Shown in pieces: positions 52,007 through 61,666 of a stretch of DNA of 64,000 bases; position 1 is the stretch's first letter, and every line of letters starts with the position of its first letter. The notes beneath the pieces are model-generated. The model was given only the letters and a program-made list of their open reading frames with translations. It made no database searches and was not told the origin of the DNA. The stretch comes from M3007 sp031373665 (lineage in GTDB: Bacteria; Bacteroidota; Bacteroidia; Chitinophagales; Saprospiraceae). A program made the position numbers and the translations under genes. The stretch lies in NCBI GenBank assembly GCA_031373665.1, contig JANMMZ010000038.1, forward strand, positions 1 through 64,000, read 5' to 3'.

Positions 52007-55000
52007 TTACATTTTTACAAATTTCGAATTACCCACCAGTTGCCCTTTGGCATCGAAAGCAGTCAATATGTACTGACCAGTTGGGAAATTAGAAACCATG
52101 ATTTCAGTACGGGTTTCTGCCGTGATATTCAAAGCCGCGACACGTTGGCCAAACACATTGAAAATGTCAATGTGAGCAATATCATCTGTATTTTCAATCC
52201 ATAGCAAATCTGATACTGGATTGGGCGAAACATTCAGGCTCGCTACTGGATCAGGGCTGAAAGTGCCACTCATACCACAGTTGCCTACACCAACCACCAT
52301 GTCATCAAAATAAGACGTGACATCAGTGCCTGTGGCATCAACAGTAAGGTCAAAAAACAGCGTTACACGCGTGTATTCCGCATTATCAGGTGCAGCGGCG
52401 AAGTTGTATGTGAGTTCCTCCCATTCGTTCACCTTAGTATTTGGTACAATTAATTCTATATTAGGTGCTCCAGTCTGGGAGGCCTCTAATTTCACTGCAA
52501 AATTGCCAATATGATCCATGTGAACCTTGGCCTTGACGGTTTTAGTACCTTTGAAATCAATGGCAGCATCCAAGTCTCCATACATACCTGCAAATGGTGC
52601 GCCGTCGCCGGCTTTCACGAATTTACCAACTTTAGTACTGGTATTGATGGTAGCAGGGTTTGGATTATCAATGACTTCAAACTGATAGCCTGCGGCCTCT
52701 AAAGAACCATTAGCAAAATACTTAAAATTAGAGATGGTTGTAGCCACTGTTTCGTGATCGTCAATACAACCACTGTAGGCTGCACGTGCCCATTTCAGAT
52801 TGTCAATATAATAAATGGTCTCTGGGTTGCTATTTCCAGCATTGAAGAAAATGCACAAACGCTTATGGTCAGCACCGATTTCACTACTGAAATCCACATT
52901 AAATTTGTGCCAAGCATTGGCCACTTTAAGGGTATCCCAAATTTCTTTGGCCGGAGAAGTGCCACCTTCCAACTTGAACAGTACGGGTATTGCCGCAGGG
53001 CCCCACATTTGAATACTAAGTTGGTTGAAAAGGCTAAAATCAACACCAGCAGGGAATTCTACGCATAAGGCAGTCCAAGGATCATTCGCGGGATCTTTGT
53101 ACTCACCTGCTTTGAGTGACCCGTTTTGCGGGGTCAGTTGCGGATTGTTGATCGCAGTCAATTTATCATTGCCTGATCCGTAAGTGTAATTGCGTTGGCA
53201 TTCAAAATCATCAATGATATTAGGAATCGCAATGGTACCTGCGCATGGGTCAATTGTGGTTTCAGACTGATTAAGGTTGTCAAAATACCAGATTTGGCCG
53301 CTGGCCGCTGTAGCCGGAACGAAAATGATGCGAATTTCTTGGAAATCAATAATCGCAGAAAAGGCCGAAAAATCGAAACTTAATGTCTCCCAGACTCCAG
53401 GCGTAACAATGGTTGCTTCTTGTTCTTTATTCCCTTGTGCTTGTGATATCAACTGCACTAATACAGTGCCTCCCACGCCAGCAGGACTCAATACATCTAT
53501 ATTGATCTGTGAATTGGTCGAAAGATCAAAAGGCAAAAGACTCAGCCCTTGCAAAGTAGAAAAACCACTTGCGCCTTTGGTATAGCAACCTACTTTGGTC
53601 GAACTATTCACGCCGCCAGGTGCTGGATTGTCAACTGGGCCAGTAAATGAACCATGTATTGGAGCATTTTGGTCGAGTCCTTGCCAACCAAGGCTAATTC
53701 CATTTTGGAAATTTTCCAAAGCGGGAGCAGCAGGCTTAGGCCCTACTTTTATATTGTCTATATAATATACTTCGCCAGAATTGCCATTGACACCTGCATT
53801 GAAAAACACCACCCATTTGCGGTGTCCTTTTCCTGCTTGATCACTAAAATCACCACTGTAAGTAACCCATTTATTGGTCTCTGTAACATCTATAAATACT
53901 TCTTTGGCGGGGTTAGGGCCGCCTTCCAACTTGAGCAATAATTTTCCCGTAATGGGAGCCCATACCTGCACCGAGAACTGGTTATTCAGGATCAAGTCAT
54001 AGGGGGTTTCATTGTCAATAACCAATGCTGCATACTCCGTGCCGGGGCCAGAAAAATCGGCAAAACGGCCCACTTTTGGTGAACTGTTATCCATGCTAAT
54101 ATTTGGATTGCCCACTACAGAAAGACTATCCCATCCGCCGGAATAGGTTGCATTTCTATTGCACTCGAAATCGTCGAGGATATTTGCATTGAGGGTAGCA
54201 CCAATGCATTGGCTTGGTACTGCACAGACATTGTCAAAATAATAAGTATCGCCACTGGTTTCTACACCTGGATCAAAAAATATGACTATTTTTGAAAGAC
54301 CCGTATTGGCGGCTTGGGCACTAAAATCGAAAGTATAGGTCTGCCAAGCACCTGTGACAGCTATGTTCTTGATTTTGTCAAATCCACCTCCAGAGCCTTC
54401 CAATTTGAATAAAATCTGGGTTGGTGCAGTGGCATAAATATCTATTTTGAATTGATTATTCACGCTCATATCAAAAGGTGCGCCGTTGTCTGCTAAGAGA
54501 AGGCTGTAAGCGTGCATATTAGATTTGACATAGGTAGCACAATAGGCACTGCTATTGATTTGGTTCGCCTCTGGATTGTCATCTGGAAAAGTCACTGAGC
54601 CATCTAAAGCCTGAAAAGTGAGGCCTGGTATCTCAAAATCGGCATAGCAAATTTCATATTTCCCAGCCGTCAAATCATCAAAATAATAGGTATTATTGCT
54701 TGGATCATTGCCTGGATCAAAGAAAATAATGATCTTTGTTAAGCCAGTCATGGCGGCTCCCGCGCTCATGTCAAAATTAAGTTCTACCCATTGGTTGGCT
54801 GCTGGCATAACAGCCGACTTCTCAACGGATTGACCGGGGCCTTCAAATTTCAGCAATATGGGTGTGGCGGTGGCACACCATACTTTTAGTTTAAATTGGT
54901 TGTTTTGGGAAAGATCCAAGGGCTGAGGCAAAGAAGGCACCCAAAACAAACTGTAACCAAAGCCCTGCGCTTTGGTGTAAGAGCCTACTTTGGCACTGCT

Positions 55001-55168
55001 ATTGACTAGGTCAGAGCCCGGATTGTTGATGACCCCATTGTAAGTACCGTCGGCGGCCGACCATGGTAGGTCGGAACCTGCGCCTTCAAAATCTTCATAG
55101 ACGATCTGTGCCTTCAGTGTGGATAAGCAGCAGCACATCAATAAAAGGGTGAAAAGTTTAAACTTCAT
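52007..55168 (-). CDS. Large T9SS-exported protein of six carbohydrate-binding-like beta-sandwich repeats
   Basis: 1053 residues with a signal peptide (STLKA). Six repeats of about 150 residues start near 22, 174, 329, 482, 650 and 809. Each opens with an acidic 'DFE' or 'NF' strand, has a central N-S-S-KVG motif and closes with FFDPG or FFNAG and Y-(F/I)-D-(D/N). This is the profile of galactose-binding-like or CBM-type beta sandwiches. Residues about 975-1053 form a type IX sorting domain (LNVSPNPVSDLLWI). I do not recognise a named CBM. Position inside the locus implies it binds the same glucan on the cell surface. Confidence 0.87.
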   Translation of the reverse strand: MKFKLFTLLLMCCCLSTLKAQIVYEDFEGAGSDLPWSAADGTYNGVINNPGSDLVNSSAKVGSYTKAQGFGYSLFWVPSLPQPLDLSQNNQFKLKVWCATATPILLKFEGPGQSVEKSAVMPAANQWVELNFDMSAGAAMTGLTKIIIFFDPGNDPSNNTYYFDDLTAGKYEICYADFEIPGLTFQALDGSVTFPDDNPEANQINSSAYCATYVKSNMHAYSLLLADNGAPFDMSVNNQFKIDIYATAPTQILFKLEGSGGGFDKIKNIAVTGAWQTYTFDFSAQAANTGLSKIVIFFDPGVETSGDTYYFDNVCAVPSQCIGATLNANILDDFECNRNATYSGGWDSLSVVGNPNISMDNSSPKVGRFADFSGPGTEYAALVIDNETPYDLILNNQFSVQVWAPITGKLLLKLEGGPNPAKEVFIDVTETNKWVTYSGDFSDQAGKGHRKWVVFFNAGVNGNSGEVYYIDNIKVGPKPAAPALENFQNGISLGWQGLDQNAPIHGSFTGPVDNPAPGGVNSSTKVGCYTKGASGFSTLQGLSLLPFDLSTNSQINIDVLSPAGVGGTVLVQLISQAQGNKEQEATIVTPGVWETLSFDFSAFSAIIDFQEIRIIFVPATAASGQIWYFDNLNQSETTIDPCAGTIAIPNIIDDFECQRNYTYGSGNDKLTAINNPQLTPQNGSLKAGEYKDPANDPWTALCVEFPAGVDFSLFNQLSIQMWGPAAIPVLFKLEGGTSPAKEIWDTLKVANAWHKFNVDFSSEIGADHKRLCIFFNAGNSNPETIYYIDNLKWARAAYSGCIDDHETVATTISNFKYFANGSLEAAGYQFEVIDNPNPATINTSTKVGKFVKAGDGAPFAGMYGDLDAAIDFKGTKTVKAKVHMDHIGNFAVKLEASQTGAPNIELIVPNTKVNEWEELTYNFAAAPDNAEYTRVTLFFDLTVDATGTDVTSYFDDMVVGVGNCGMSGTFSPDPVASLNVSPNPVSDLLWIENTDDIAHIDIFNVFGQRVAALNITAETRTEIMVSNFPTGQYILTAFDAKGQLVGNSKFVKM

Positions 55169-55207
55169 AAAAAACGCAATTAAAAGGTTAAAAAGTTGAG
55201 AAAGTTA

Positions 55208-57103
55208 TTAGTCTTTGGAGATGACAAACCGTTTCAAAATAAATCTTCCACGGTCATCATATATTTTTAAAAAATACACCCCATTGGGGCAAGTATTTAC
55301 CTCTATTGAAGTCGAAATAATGGTTGGTGAAAATGCTCGTCCTATTGTTTTTGATTGAATGAGCAAGCCTTGGGCATTATACATTTGAATGGATAATGAT
55401 TGTGGCGCTAACAGTGAGATTTCCACCTGAATGCTTGTATTGGCAGCCACTGGATTGGGAAACAAGGTGCAATCAAAGCCTAGGTTTTCTAAATTATTGG
55501 TTTCTGAGGTACTATCTGAAACAAAACCGATGGCATCTAAGGCGGGTTGTATTTCAATATTTTGCATAAATTTTTTCCAAAAAAGGCCCGACCGATGGTT
55601 TTCGATCATCACCACTATAGGGCCTTGGTCAATGGCCAAATACGAATTGGCAAACCAATTTTGGTCAAGGTTGAAAGCATCATAAAATCCGAAATCACCC
55701 CAGAGATTTTCCCCCAAATTTCTATAAAAATGGCGCAAAGCCGCCATGCTCTCTTGGGGTGTATAAGGCATACTGGCCAATGCGGCCGTAGGGGCAATGG
55801 TACCATTATCGTTGGAGGGGTAAGGGTCATGGGCTTGATAGCCCCAAGGGTTGTCGCTGGCCGTCAGTCCCCAGCACTCCTCCGAATACCCGTCGTGATT
55901 CTCTGGATTGGCAATGCTGTATGCTTGGTGTATGCGTGCGTGGTTTCTATTCCGGTTGAAATAATTGCAGTATTGATCTTTTTTGTGGCGAGGGTCAAAA
56001 CCCAAGTATGAATAGTGGGCAAAAAACAAAGGCCCACCCGCAAAAGGCCCTACATAAATCGGAAACCCAAAATGAATGGAAGGATTGCTATAATTGCTAT
56101 TGGCTGCCCAACCTGTTTGATATAAAGTAGGTGGTATTGGGTGCGTAGGTGAAGCCACAGCCAATAAATAAACAATCTGTACCTCATTGAAGCCCCGGAG
56201 TTGAAAATTCATCTGCCAATTATAATTAGGCGACCAATGCCAATACAGCACATTGCTATTGTTGCGTCGGTACCAATCCCATTCTACTTCTTCCCAAAGC
56301 CCTGTGATGGCATCCCTCAAGGCAGCCTCTAGGGGGTCAGGCTGGTCAAAATAGGTACGAGCGGCCAAAAGCCCTTGAATCAAAAAGGCCGTTTCAACCA
56401 AGTCTCCCCCATTGTCGAACTGGCTAAACGGGACAACATTGCCCGTCATACCATTCATCCAGTGCGGAAAAGCCCCGTGAAAACGATCGGCAAATTGTAG
56501 AAATGATGCTATTTGTATGAGCCGATTTAGGGCGGCATCTCTAGTGATCCATCCGCGTTCGGCGGCCGCAATGATGGCCATGACCCCAAATCCAGTACCA
56601 CCTGTGGTGACGATTTCATCGGAGCCATACCGCTCCCTAGCCATACCACTGGCAGGGTGGCTGTGTTCCCAAAAATATCGAAAAGTAGATTCTTGCACCA
56701 TGTCCATCAATTGTTCATCAGACATGGGAAAAGTGGTTGATTCCACCACCGATGAATAGGCACTCTCATTGATAGGCCCAGCCACTGTTTTTATTTTATA
56801 CGATCTTGTTACGCCTGCGCCTTCGTCTCCTGTCCAATCAAATGAAAAATTTTGTTTGCCTGTTTGTTTCAAAAATGAATACGTAGCCCCGCCATCTATA
56901 GACCGAAATATCTTGTAACCTGTCACTTGAGTGCCGATCGCCTCCGTCCACCGCAGCCCTATATGCTGCTCAAATGGCCTAGCCACCACCTCTGTGGGCG
57001 GCAAAACCACCTGTGCTGACAACACAGCACTCCAACACACGCATATGATAACACCGAAATACTTGAATAACATACGTTTTAGTTTATACCTTATCAGCGG
57101 CAT
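55208..57103 (-). CDS. Secreted GH144 endo-beta-1,2-glucanase-type enzyme with FN3 and T9SS domains
   Basis: 631 residues. A signal peptide ends around AVLSAQ (the ATG at 57073 is an alternative start). An FN3-like domain (about 33-125, IGLRWTEAIGTQVTGYKIFR) precedes the GH144 domain (about 130-540): STFRYFWEHSHPASGMARER, GGDLVETAFLIQGLLAARTY, CWGLTASDNPWGYQAHDP and DNGTIAPTAALASMPYTP. Residues about 555-631 are a type IX sorting domain ending FILKRFVISKD. The first characterised GH144 enzyme, from Chitinophaga pinensis, cuts beta-1,2-glucan. It is likely the surface enzyme, while the paralogue at 49689 works inside. It is the first structural gene after the regulator. Confidence 0.92.
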   Translation of the reverse strand: MPLIRYKLKRMLFKYFGVIICVCWSAVLSAQVVLPPTEVVARPFEQHIGLRWTEAIGTQVTGYKIFRSIDGGATYSFLKQTGKQNFSFDWTGDEGAGVTRSYKIKTVAGPINESAYSSVVESTTFPMSDEQLMDMVQESTFRYFWEHSHPASGMARERYGSDEIVTTGGTGFGVMAIIAAAERGWITRDAALNRLIQIASFLQFADRFHGAFPHWMNGMTGNVVPFSQFDNGGDLVETAFLIQGLLAARTYFDQPDPLEAALRDAITGLWEEVEWDWYRRNNSNVLYWHWSPNYNWQMNFQLRGFNEVQIVYLLAVASPTHPIPPTLYQTGWAANSNYSNPSIHFGFPIYVGPFAGGPLFFAHYSYLGFDPRHKKDQYCNYFNRNRNHARIHQAYSIANPENHDGYSEECWGLTASDNPWGYQAHDPYPSNDNGTIAPTAALASMPYTPQESMAALRHFYRNLGENLWGDFGFYDAFNLDQNWFANSYLAIDQGPIVVMIENHRSGLFWKKFMQNIEIQPALDAIGFVSDSTSETNNLENLGFDCTLFPNPVAANTSIQVEISLLAPQSLSIQMYNAQGLLIQSKTIGRAFSPTIISTSIEVNTCPNGVYFLKIYDDRGRFILKRFVISKD

Positions 57104-57109
57104 CTCCTT

Positions 57110-57135
57110 TTCAAAATTTGAAATAATATTTTGAA
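57110..57135. promoter_or_regulatory. Inverted repeat just upstream of the first PUL structural gene
   Basis: Arms TTCAAAAT (57110-57117) and ATTTTGAA (57128-57135), 10 nt apart, six bases before the GH144 start codon. It is a possible operator or leader hairpin. Confidence 0.4.
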
Positions 57136-57148
57136 GTGGCCGCTATTT

Positions 57149-57176
57149 GAAATGTAAAACTACAACAATTATTCAA
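57149..57176 (-). promoter_or_regulatory. Weak candidate promoter for the GH144-SusD operon
   Basis: Minus strand TTG at 57176-57174, a 17-nt spacer and TACATTTC at 57156-57149 (one mismatch to TAnnTTTG). The spacer is shorter than ideal. Confidence 0.28.
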
Positions 57177-57236
57177 GTTTCTTACAAAATGACACCTCAC
57201 TACTACTACGCCAACTGAAAATAAATCAAAATCAAC

Positions 57237-59972
57237 TCAAAACCCGATGAGATACTCTGCCAAATTATCGGTTTCGGGCAAACCCAATTTTTTGCGCAGC
57301 CTATACCGCTTATTCTCTACCCCACGGAGCGACATATTCAAGAGGGGGGCTATGTCTTTGGAAGAAAGATTCATGCGCAGATAAGCCGCAAGCCGGAGGT
57401 CTCCTTGGGTCATATCAGGAAAATCGCGCATCAGGCGGCTAAAAAAGTGATCGTGTACTCGATTGAATGCTTCTTCAAAAATTTCCCAATCGTGGTCACC
57501 CTCCAAGTGTTCATCTATACGCCTTACAATTTTTTGCTTGAGGTTGGGGTCATTGGGCGTGGTGAGCAGTATATCCTTGAGGCTTTGGAGGGCTTCATTT
57601 TTTCGGATCAGGTTAAAAGCTGCGTTGGAGAGTTCCCTTGATTTGTTTTCTACTTCTATGCTTAGTTTCTCCCGCTCGGCCACTGTATTGCGGTGGAGAA
57701 ATTCCTTTTCTTTTTCGGACTCTAAATGCTGACGTTGCTTAGTAAGCCGATGGCGATTCAATAATTCAATGCCTCCTAAGAACAACAGAAAGCCAATAAA
57801 ATACATGCATCCAGCCCACTTAGAAGCATACCACGGCGGGGCAATGGTAAAAGTAATGAACGTTTCCGTGTCATATTTATCTGTTTTTACCCGAAACACA
57901 TACTCGCCCGCAGGCAGATTGATGAACACTTGCTCCGACGATAATTGCCAAGGCGACCATTTTTCGGAGAAACCTTCCAAATACCAAGAGAACAAGGGTT
58001 GACGCTCATAATAAGGAACAGCAAAGTGAATCTTGATAGTATTGTGCCGATAATCAAACTGGAAAGGGATACCTACATTCGGGAAGTGGCCACCATCTAT
58101 TTCAATGTAACGCACCACGGGTACTAGGTTCGTAATATTTGACAGGTCGGTGGCTGCACTATGCTTTTCATCGAGTATGGCAAACCCATTTTCAAGACAA
58201 AAGAGGTAGCGTTGGCTCGGTAGTGCAACGATGTTTTCGTAATGTGGTATCAATGCAATCGGTATCCTCGATTCATTCCCCGCTTCTTTGATTTGCACAC
58301 TGGTGCTGTCAATCAAAAAATAGATTTTGTCATCTTTACCCGCAAGGTATTTGTAGCCATTATTTGATTTATCCAAAGGCAAAAACCATGTTTTATCTCC
58401 TTGTTGGCTGATTTGTACGGATCCATTGCTCGAATTGACCACGAGTTTGCCGCTTATCTTCGTCATATCAAGCAGGTGATCTGATGGAAGCCCATCAGCC
58501 TTCGTGTAAGCATTATATTCCGATATACGGGTTAGGTCGTCGCTCAACCGCACCCTGAACAGCCCTCGATTGGGGTGAACACCCCATAAATTACCCAAAG
58601 TATCGAATAGTATTTTCCTCAGAGAGAGATCAAACCCTTGTATTTTATGTGAAAAAGCCCATTGGCCAGCACTGTTTTTATGATAAGCCACCAAGCCCGT
58701 GTAAGTGCTTTGTATCAAAAAATCTGTACGGTTGGGTATTTTGATCAAGTTCCACCCCCCGGTGATTGGGTTTATCTTTCGCGCTACCATACCTTCTATC
58801 AAAAAAGTACCATCGTTATGGCCGCACAAAATTTGATTATCCATGATCTTCAAATCCCAGACCTGCCCTTGAGTGCCCTCTACCAACTTAAATACACCCG
58901 CTCCGCTTCTAGCAAAAAGCCCTTGATTGGTGCCTATGTACAACAAATTCCCTTGTTCAATAGAAGTATATACCGTTCCTATTTGCCCTGATTCATCCGT
59001 AAAATAATGTAGCGAAGCATCTAAAGACACCAGATCAATGCCCTTATCCATCCCGATCCATAGGTTTTGATCCCGATCTTCCTTTAGCGACAAAACCGTA
59101 TTGTTTTGAAGGCCAATGCCTCTATTGAGGTGAAACCGAAGTTGGGCGATTGAATCCAATATATATACCCCATCCAAAACAGTACCGATAGCCCATCCCC
59201 CATGCATCAAAGCGATCCCTTTGTTGAGTTGATTTTTTTTGAACACGCTGTTCAATGCATGATTCCAAGGCTTGCAAATCCCATCTCGCCACTCATACAT
59301 ACCATCATTGGCGGTACCGATCCAAAAAGATTCAGCAGTACCGGCCATCATGAATTGAACAATTTTATCGCTTAGTATTTCTGTGCCAGGCAATAGCCTG
59401 AAAGTATGGTTTGGTAAGAGATCATAGATGCCTTGGCCTATGACGGGTATTTTGATGGTTCCTTCTATCTCTTGGGCAAACATAATGGCTCCCGGTGCTT
59501 TTAGCACGCGGACAACCGAATCCTTGTATTGATAGAGGGTCGAAAATGATTGAAAAAAGACACCCTCTCGGGTTGGTAATATATGCCAAATTTCTTCTTT
59601 GTCAAATAGATCAGAGGCAATGCCTTTGCTCAAATCGCGGTACTGATAGCCCCCACCATGAGGTATCCAGCAACCGAAAGTAGCAAAACCGCCACAATAT
59701 ATCACACGATCTAAACCAATAGCCACCGATCTGATTGCCTGATTGTGTTCCAAGGTGAATTTGCGCCACGAAGCACCATCAAATTCAAGCAAGCCACCAT
59801 TGTTAGCCACGTACATCCAGCCCGGGTCGGCAAATTGGGAGATACTCCAGTTCTGATTTTGAGCACGATAATCGTTGGGAGCAAAATGTCGGATGTATGG
59901 CACATCTTGTGCAGTAGCCTGAATGGAAAGAAGACAGCAGAAAAGATAGGTAAGTTTATCACAACATTTCAT
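57237..59972 (-). CDS. Membrane one-component PUL regulator (propeller sensor, Y_Y_Y, LuxR-like HTH)
   Basis: 911 residues. A signal peptide (SIQATAQ) is followed by a periplasmic region with two-component-regulator-propeller repeats (about 25-620, for example LKEDRDQNLWIGMDKGIDLV). A Y_Y_Y-type sandwich (about 640-715, FSWYLEGFSEKWSPW), a TM helix (719-742), a coiled coil (about 745-800) and a C-terminal HTH (about 853-911, MNLSSKDIAPLLNMSLRGVE) follow. It has neither kinase nor receiver domain, so it likely binds oligosaccharide outside and activates DNA directly. It is transcribed toward the PUL genes, 133 bp upstream of the first. Confidence 0.9.
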   Translation of the reverse strand: MKCCDKLTYLFCCLLSIQATAQDVPYIRHFAPNDYRAQNQNWSISQFADPGWMYVANNGGLLEFDGASWRKFTLEHNQAIRSVAIGLDRVIYCGGFATFGCWIPHGGGYQYRDLSKGIASDLFDKEEIWHILPTREGVFFQSFSTLYQYKDSVVRVLKAPGAIMFAQEIEGTIKIPVIGQGIYDLLPNHTFRLLPGTEILSDKIVQFMMAGTAESFWIGTANDGMYEWRDGICKPWNHALNSVFKKNQLNKGIALMHGGWAIGTVLDGVYILDSIAQLRFHLNRGIGLQNNTVLSLKEDRDQNLWIGMDKGIDLVSLDASLHYFTDESGQIGTVYTSIEQGNLLYIGTNQGLFARSGAGVFKLVEGTQGQVWDLKIMDNQILCGHNDGTFLIEGMVARKINPITGGWNLIKIPNRTDFLIQSTYTGLVAYHKNSAGQWAFSHKIQGFDLSLRKILFDTLGNLWGVHPNRGLFRVRLSDDLTRISEYNAYTKADGLPSDHLLDMTKISGKLVVNSSNGSVQISQQGDKTWFLPLDKSNNGYKYLAGKDDKIYFLIDSTSVQIKEAGNESRIPIALIPHYENIVALPSQRYLFCLENGFAILDEKHSAATDLSNITNLVPVVRYIEIDGGHFPNVGIPFQFDYRHNTIKIHFAVPYYERQPLFSWYLEGFSEKWSPWQLSSEQVFINLPAGEYVFRVKTDKYDTETFITFTIAPPWYASKWAGCMYFIGFLLFLGGIELLNRHRLTKQRQHLESEKEKEFLHRNTVAEREKLSIEVENKSRELSNAAFNLIRKNEALQSLKDILLTTPNDPNLKQKIVRRIDEHLEGDHDWEIFEEAFNRVHDHFFSRLMRDFPDMTQGDLRLAAYLRMNLSSKDIAPLLNMSLRGVENKRYRLRKKLGLPETDNLAEYLIGF

Positions 59973-60015
59973 AGGGCAAAGTAACGTAAATTACCCCAAA
60001 CCGCATCATTGATAC

Positions 60016-60049
60016 AAAAAATGCTGCCCTGCGTGATGCGGGGCAGCAT
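60016..60049 (-). terminator. Terminator of the NlpC/P60 gene
   Basis: A 12-bp stem (60021-60032 with 60038-60049, one G-U pair) with a 5-nt loop; on the minus strand TTTTTTG follows. Confidence 0.85.
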
Positions 60050-60084
60050 AGAATCCTCATAGTGTGCTTCGTTTCGTCTTAATA

Positions 60085-60633
60085 TTAGAATGACTGACCC
60101 GTAATTACATCGCGGGCAAAGAGGATTTTAGGTTTCCAGTATTTGGAAGTTGAAATATTTTCTACGACTACCCCACGGCTGCTGGTGCTATGCACACAGA
60201 TGATGCCATCGGCGGTGTGTTCTACAACCATCGCTACGTGCTGGATACGACCACGGCCTCCAAAAAAGACCAAGTCGCCCGGCAATACATCGGCTAGGCT
60301 GATTTTGTACCCCTGCGTGGATTGGGTACGTGAAGAGGGTGATACTTTCACCTCAAATTCATCGAGGATGTAACTGGTAAAACCAGAACAATCGAATCCA
60401 TTGGCGGGCGTGCGCCCAGCATGGCGGTATCGAATACCTGTGAAATTTTGTGCCCACCCGGCCACACCACTGCGAAATTGCAGGGCTTCAGCCTCGGCTT
60501 CGTCCGCTATACCCAAGGGCTTACGGTCGGTGCCTTTAAAACTTAGGCAAGGCAGCAGAATAAGGAACAAAAAAGGATACGTTAGTTTTGCAAATGATCT
60601 TTTGAGGTAACTGGACGGAAGTACTCCTGTCAT
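60085..60633 (-). CDS. NlpC/P60 (C40) peptidase
   Basis: 182 residues with an N-terminal hydrophobic export segment (PFLFLILLPCLSF). The catalytic Cys is in GFDCSGFTSYIL, the His in IQHVAMVVEH and the third residue probably His in ICVHSTSSRGV. GIRYRHAGRTPANG and VLPGDLVFFGGRG are further family blocks. These enzymes hydrolyse bonds in peptidoglycan stem peptides. A likely promoter lies 190 bp upstream and a terminator immediately downstream, so it is a single-gene unit. Confidence 0.92.
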   Translation of the reverse strand: MTGVLPSSYLKRSFAKLTYPFLFLILLPCLSFKGTDRKPLGIADEAEAEALQFRSGVAGWAQNFTGIRYRHAGRTPANGFDCSGFTSYILDEFEVKVSPSSRTQSTQGYKISLADVLPGDLVFFGGRGRIQHVAMVVEHTADGIICVHSTSSRGVVVENISTSKYWKPKILFARDVITGQSF

Positions 60634-60822
60634 GTGTGTAGTATTACCAGTTCACAGCAGGGGCGTGCCGCGCTCTTAAAAAGAGTGCACTGTTGAGTGA
60701 AAAAAAACGGTCGTTCTCAATTAGTAAACGGCAGTTTGAAAGCGGCTCTTGTACAAATATTAAAAGGATTGATTAAAATTCAAACTACCAAAAAAAGCAT
60801 TCAATCCAGTACCGAACCGTTG

Positions 60823-60851
60823 CAAAGGTAGAAATCATTTTGATATTGCAA
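60823..60851 (-). promoter_or_regulatory. Candidate promoter of the NlpC/P60 gene
   Basis: Minus strand TTG at 60851-60849, an 18-nt spacer and an exact TACCTTTG followed by C at 60830-60823. It implies a leader of about 180 nt, which contains a small CTCTT/AAGAG hairpin near 60672-60690. Confidence 0.45.
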
Positions 60852-60883
60852 TAATTTTTTCAAAAAAATTTTGTTCCAGCCCA

Positions 60884-61663
60884 CTATTGCAGCCTAAAAA
60901 CATCTGCATCTTGCAAAAAAGGCAATTGTTTGCGGTATTCTTGCTGGGTACTTAGATTTAATTCGGCAGTGACTATATTTTCCTGTTCTGAAATTCGGCA
61001 AACCTCGCCTCCTGAGTAATCAATGATGGTAGAGTTTCCGGAATACTCCAATCCGTTTCCGTCAACACCATAAATATTTACACCAATCGTAAATGATTGA
61101 TTTTCAATGGCTCTAGCCGTTAATAGGGCATCCCACTGGGCAATTCTGGGTCTCGGCCAATTGGCCACGTAAATCAATAAATCATAGGGCTTATTTTTTC
61201 CAATTTTTAGGTTGCGAGACCAAGCCGGAAAGCGCAAATCATAGCAAATAAGGGGACGAATCCGCCAACCCTTGTAACTCACCAAGAGTTGTTTTTCGCC
61301 CGCCGTGTAGTAGTTTGTTTCGCCGCTCAAACCAAACAAATGTTTTTTATCGTAATGCTCAAAATGTCCATCAGGATGCATAAAAACAAGGCGATTGTAA
61401 AATCTCCCAGCCTCTACACAAATGAAACTACCTACGATGGCAGCATGCATTTCTCCCGCATTTTTCCGCAACCATTGAATAGTAGGCCCTTCCATGGTTT
61501 CCGCTAAAACAGACATGTTCATAGAGAAACCAGTGGTAAACATTTCAGGTAATACGACTAGATCGGTATGGCCCTTTAAGGCGGCCAAGTGTTCGCCTAA
61601 TTTTGCTCTATTCTCGTTTGGGTTTTCCCAAACTAAAGAGGCTTGAATAATACTAACGCGCAT
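60884..61663 (-). CDS. Nitrilase-superfamily amidohydrolase (omega-amidase/YafV-like)
   Basis: 259 residues. The catalytic triad is visible: Glu40 (LPEMFTTGFSMN), Lys106 (YDKKHLFGLSGE) and Cys140 (LICYDLRFPAWSRN). The MFTTGFSMN and LRFPAWSRN forms match the YafV/omega-amidase branch, which hydrolyses alpha-ketoglutaramate-type amides to remove side products of glutamine transamination. It starts 3 bp after the symporter stop, so the two are in one operon. Confidence 0.92.
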   Translation of the reverse strand: MRVSIIQASLVWENPNENRAKLGEHLAALKGHTDLVVLPEMFTTGFSMNMSVLAETMEGPTIQWLRKNAGEMHAAIVGSFICVEAGRFYNRLVFMHPDGHFEHYDKKHLFGLSGETNYYTAGEKQLLVSYKGWRIRPLICYDLRFPAWSRNLKIGKNKPYDLLIYVANWPRPRIAQWDALLTARAIENQSFTIGVNIYGVDGNGLEYSGNSTIIDYSGGEVCRISEQENIVTAELNLSTQQEYRKQLPFLQDADVFRLQ

Positions 61664-61666
61664 TGC

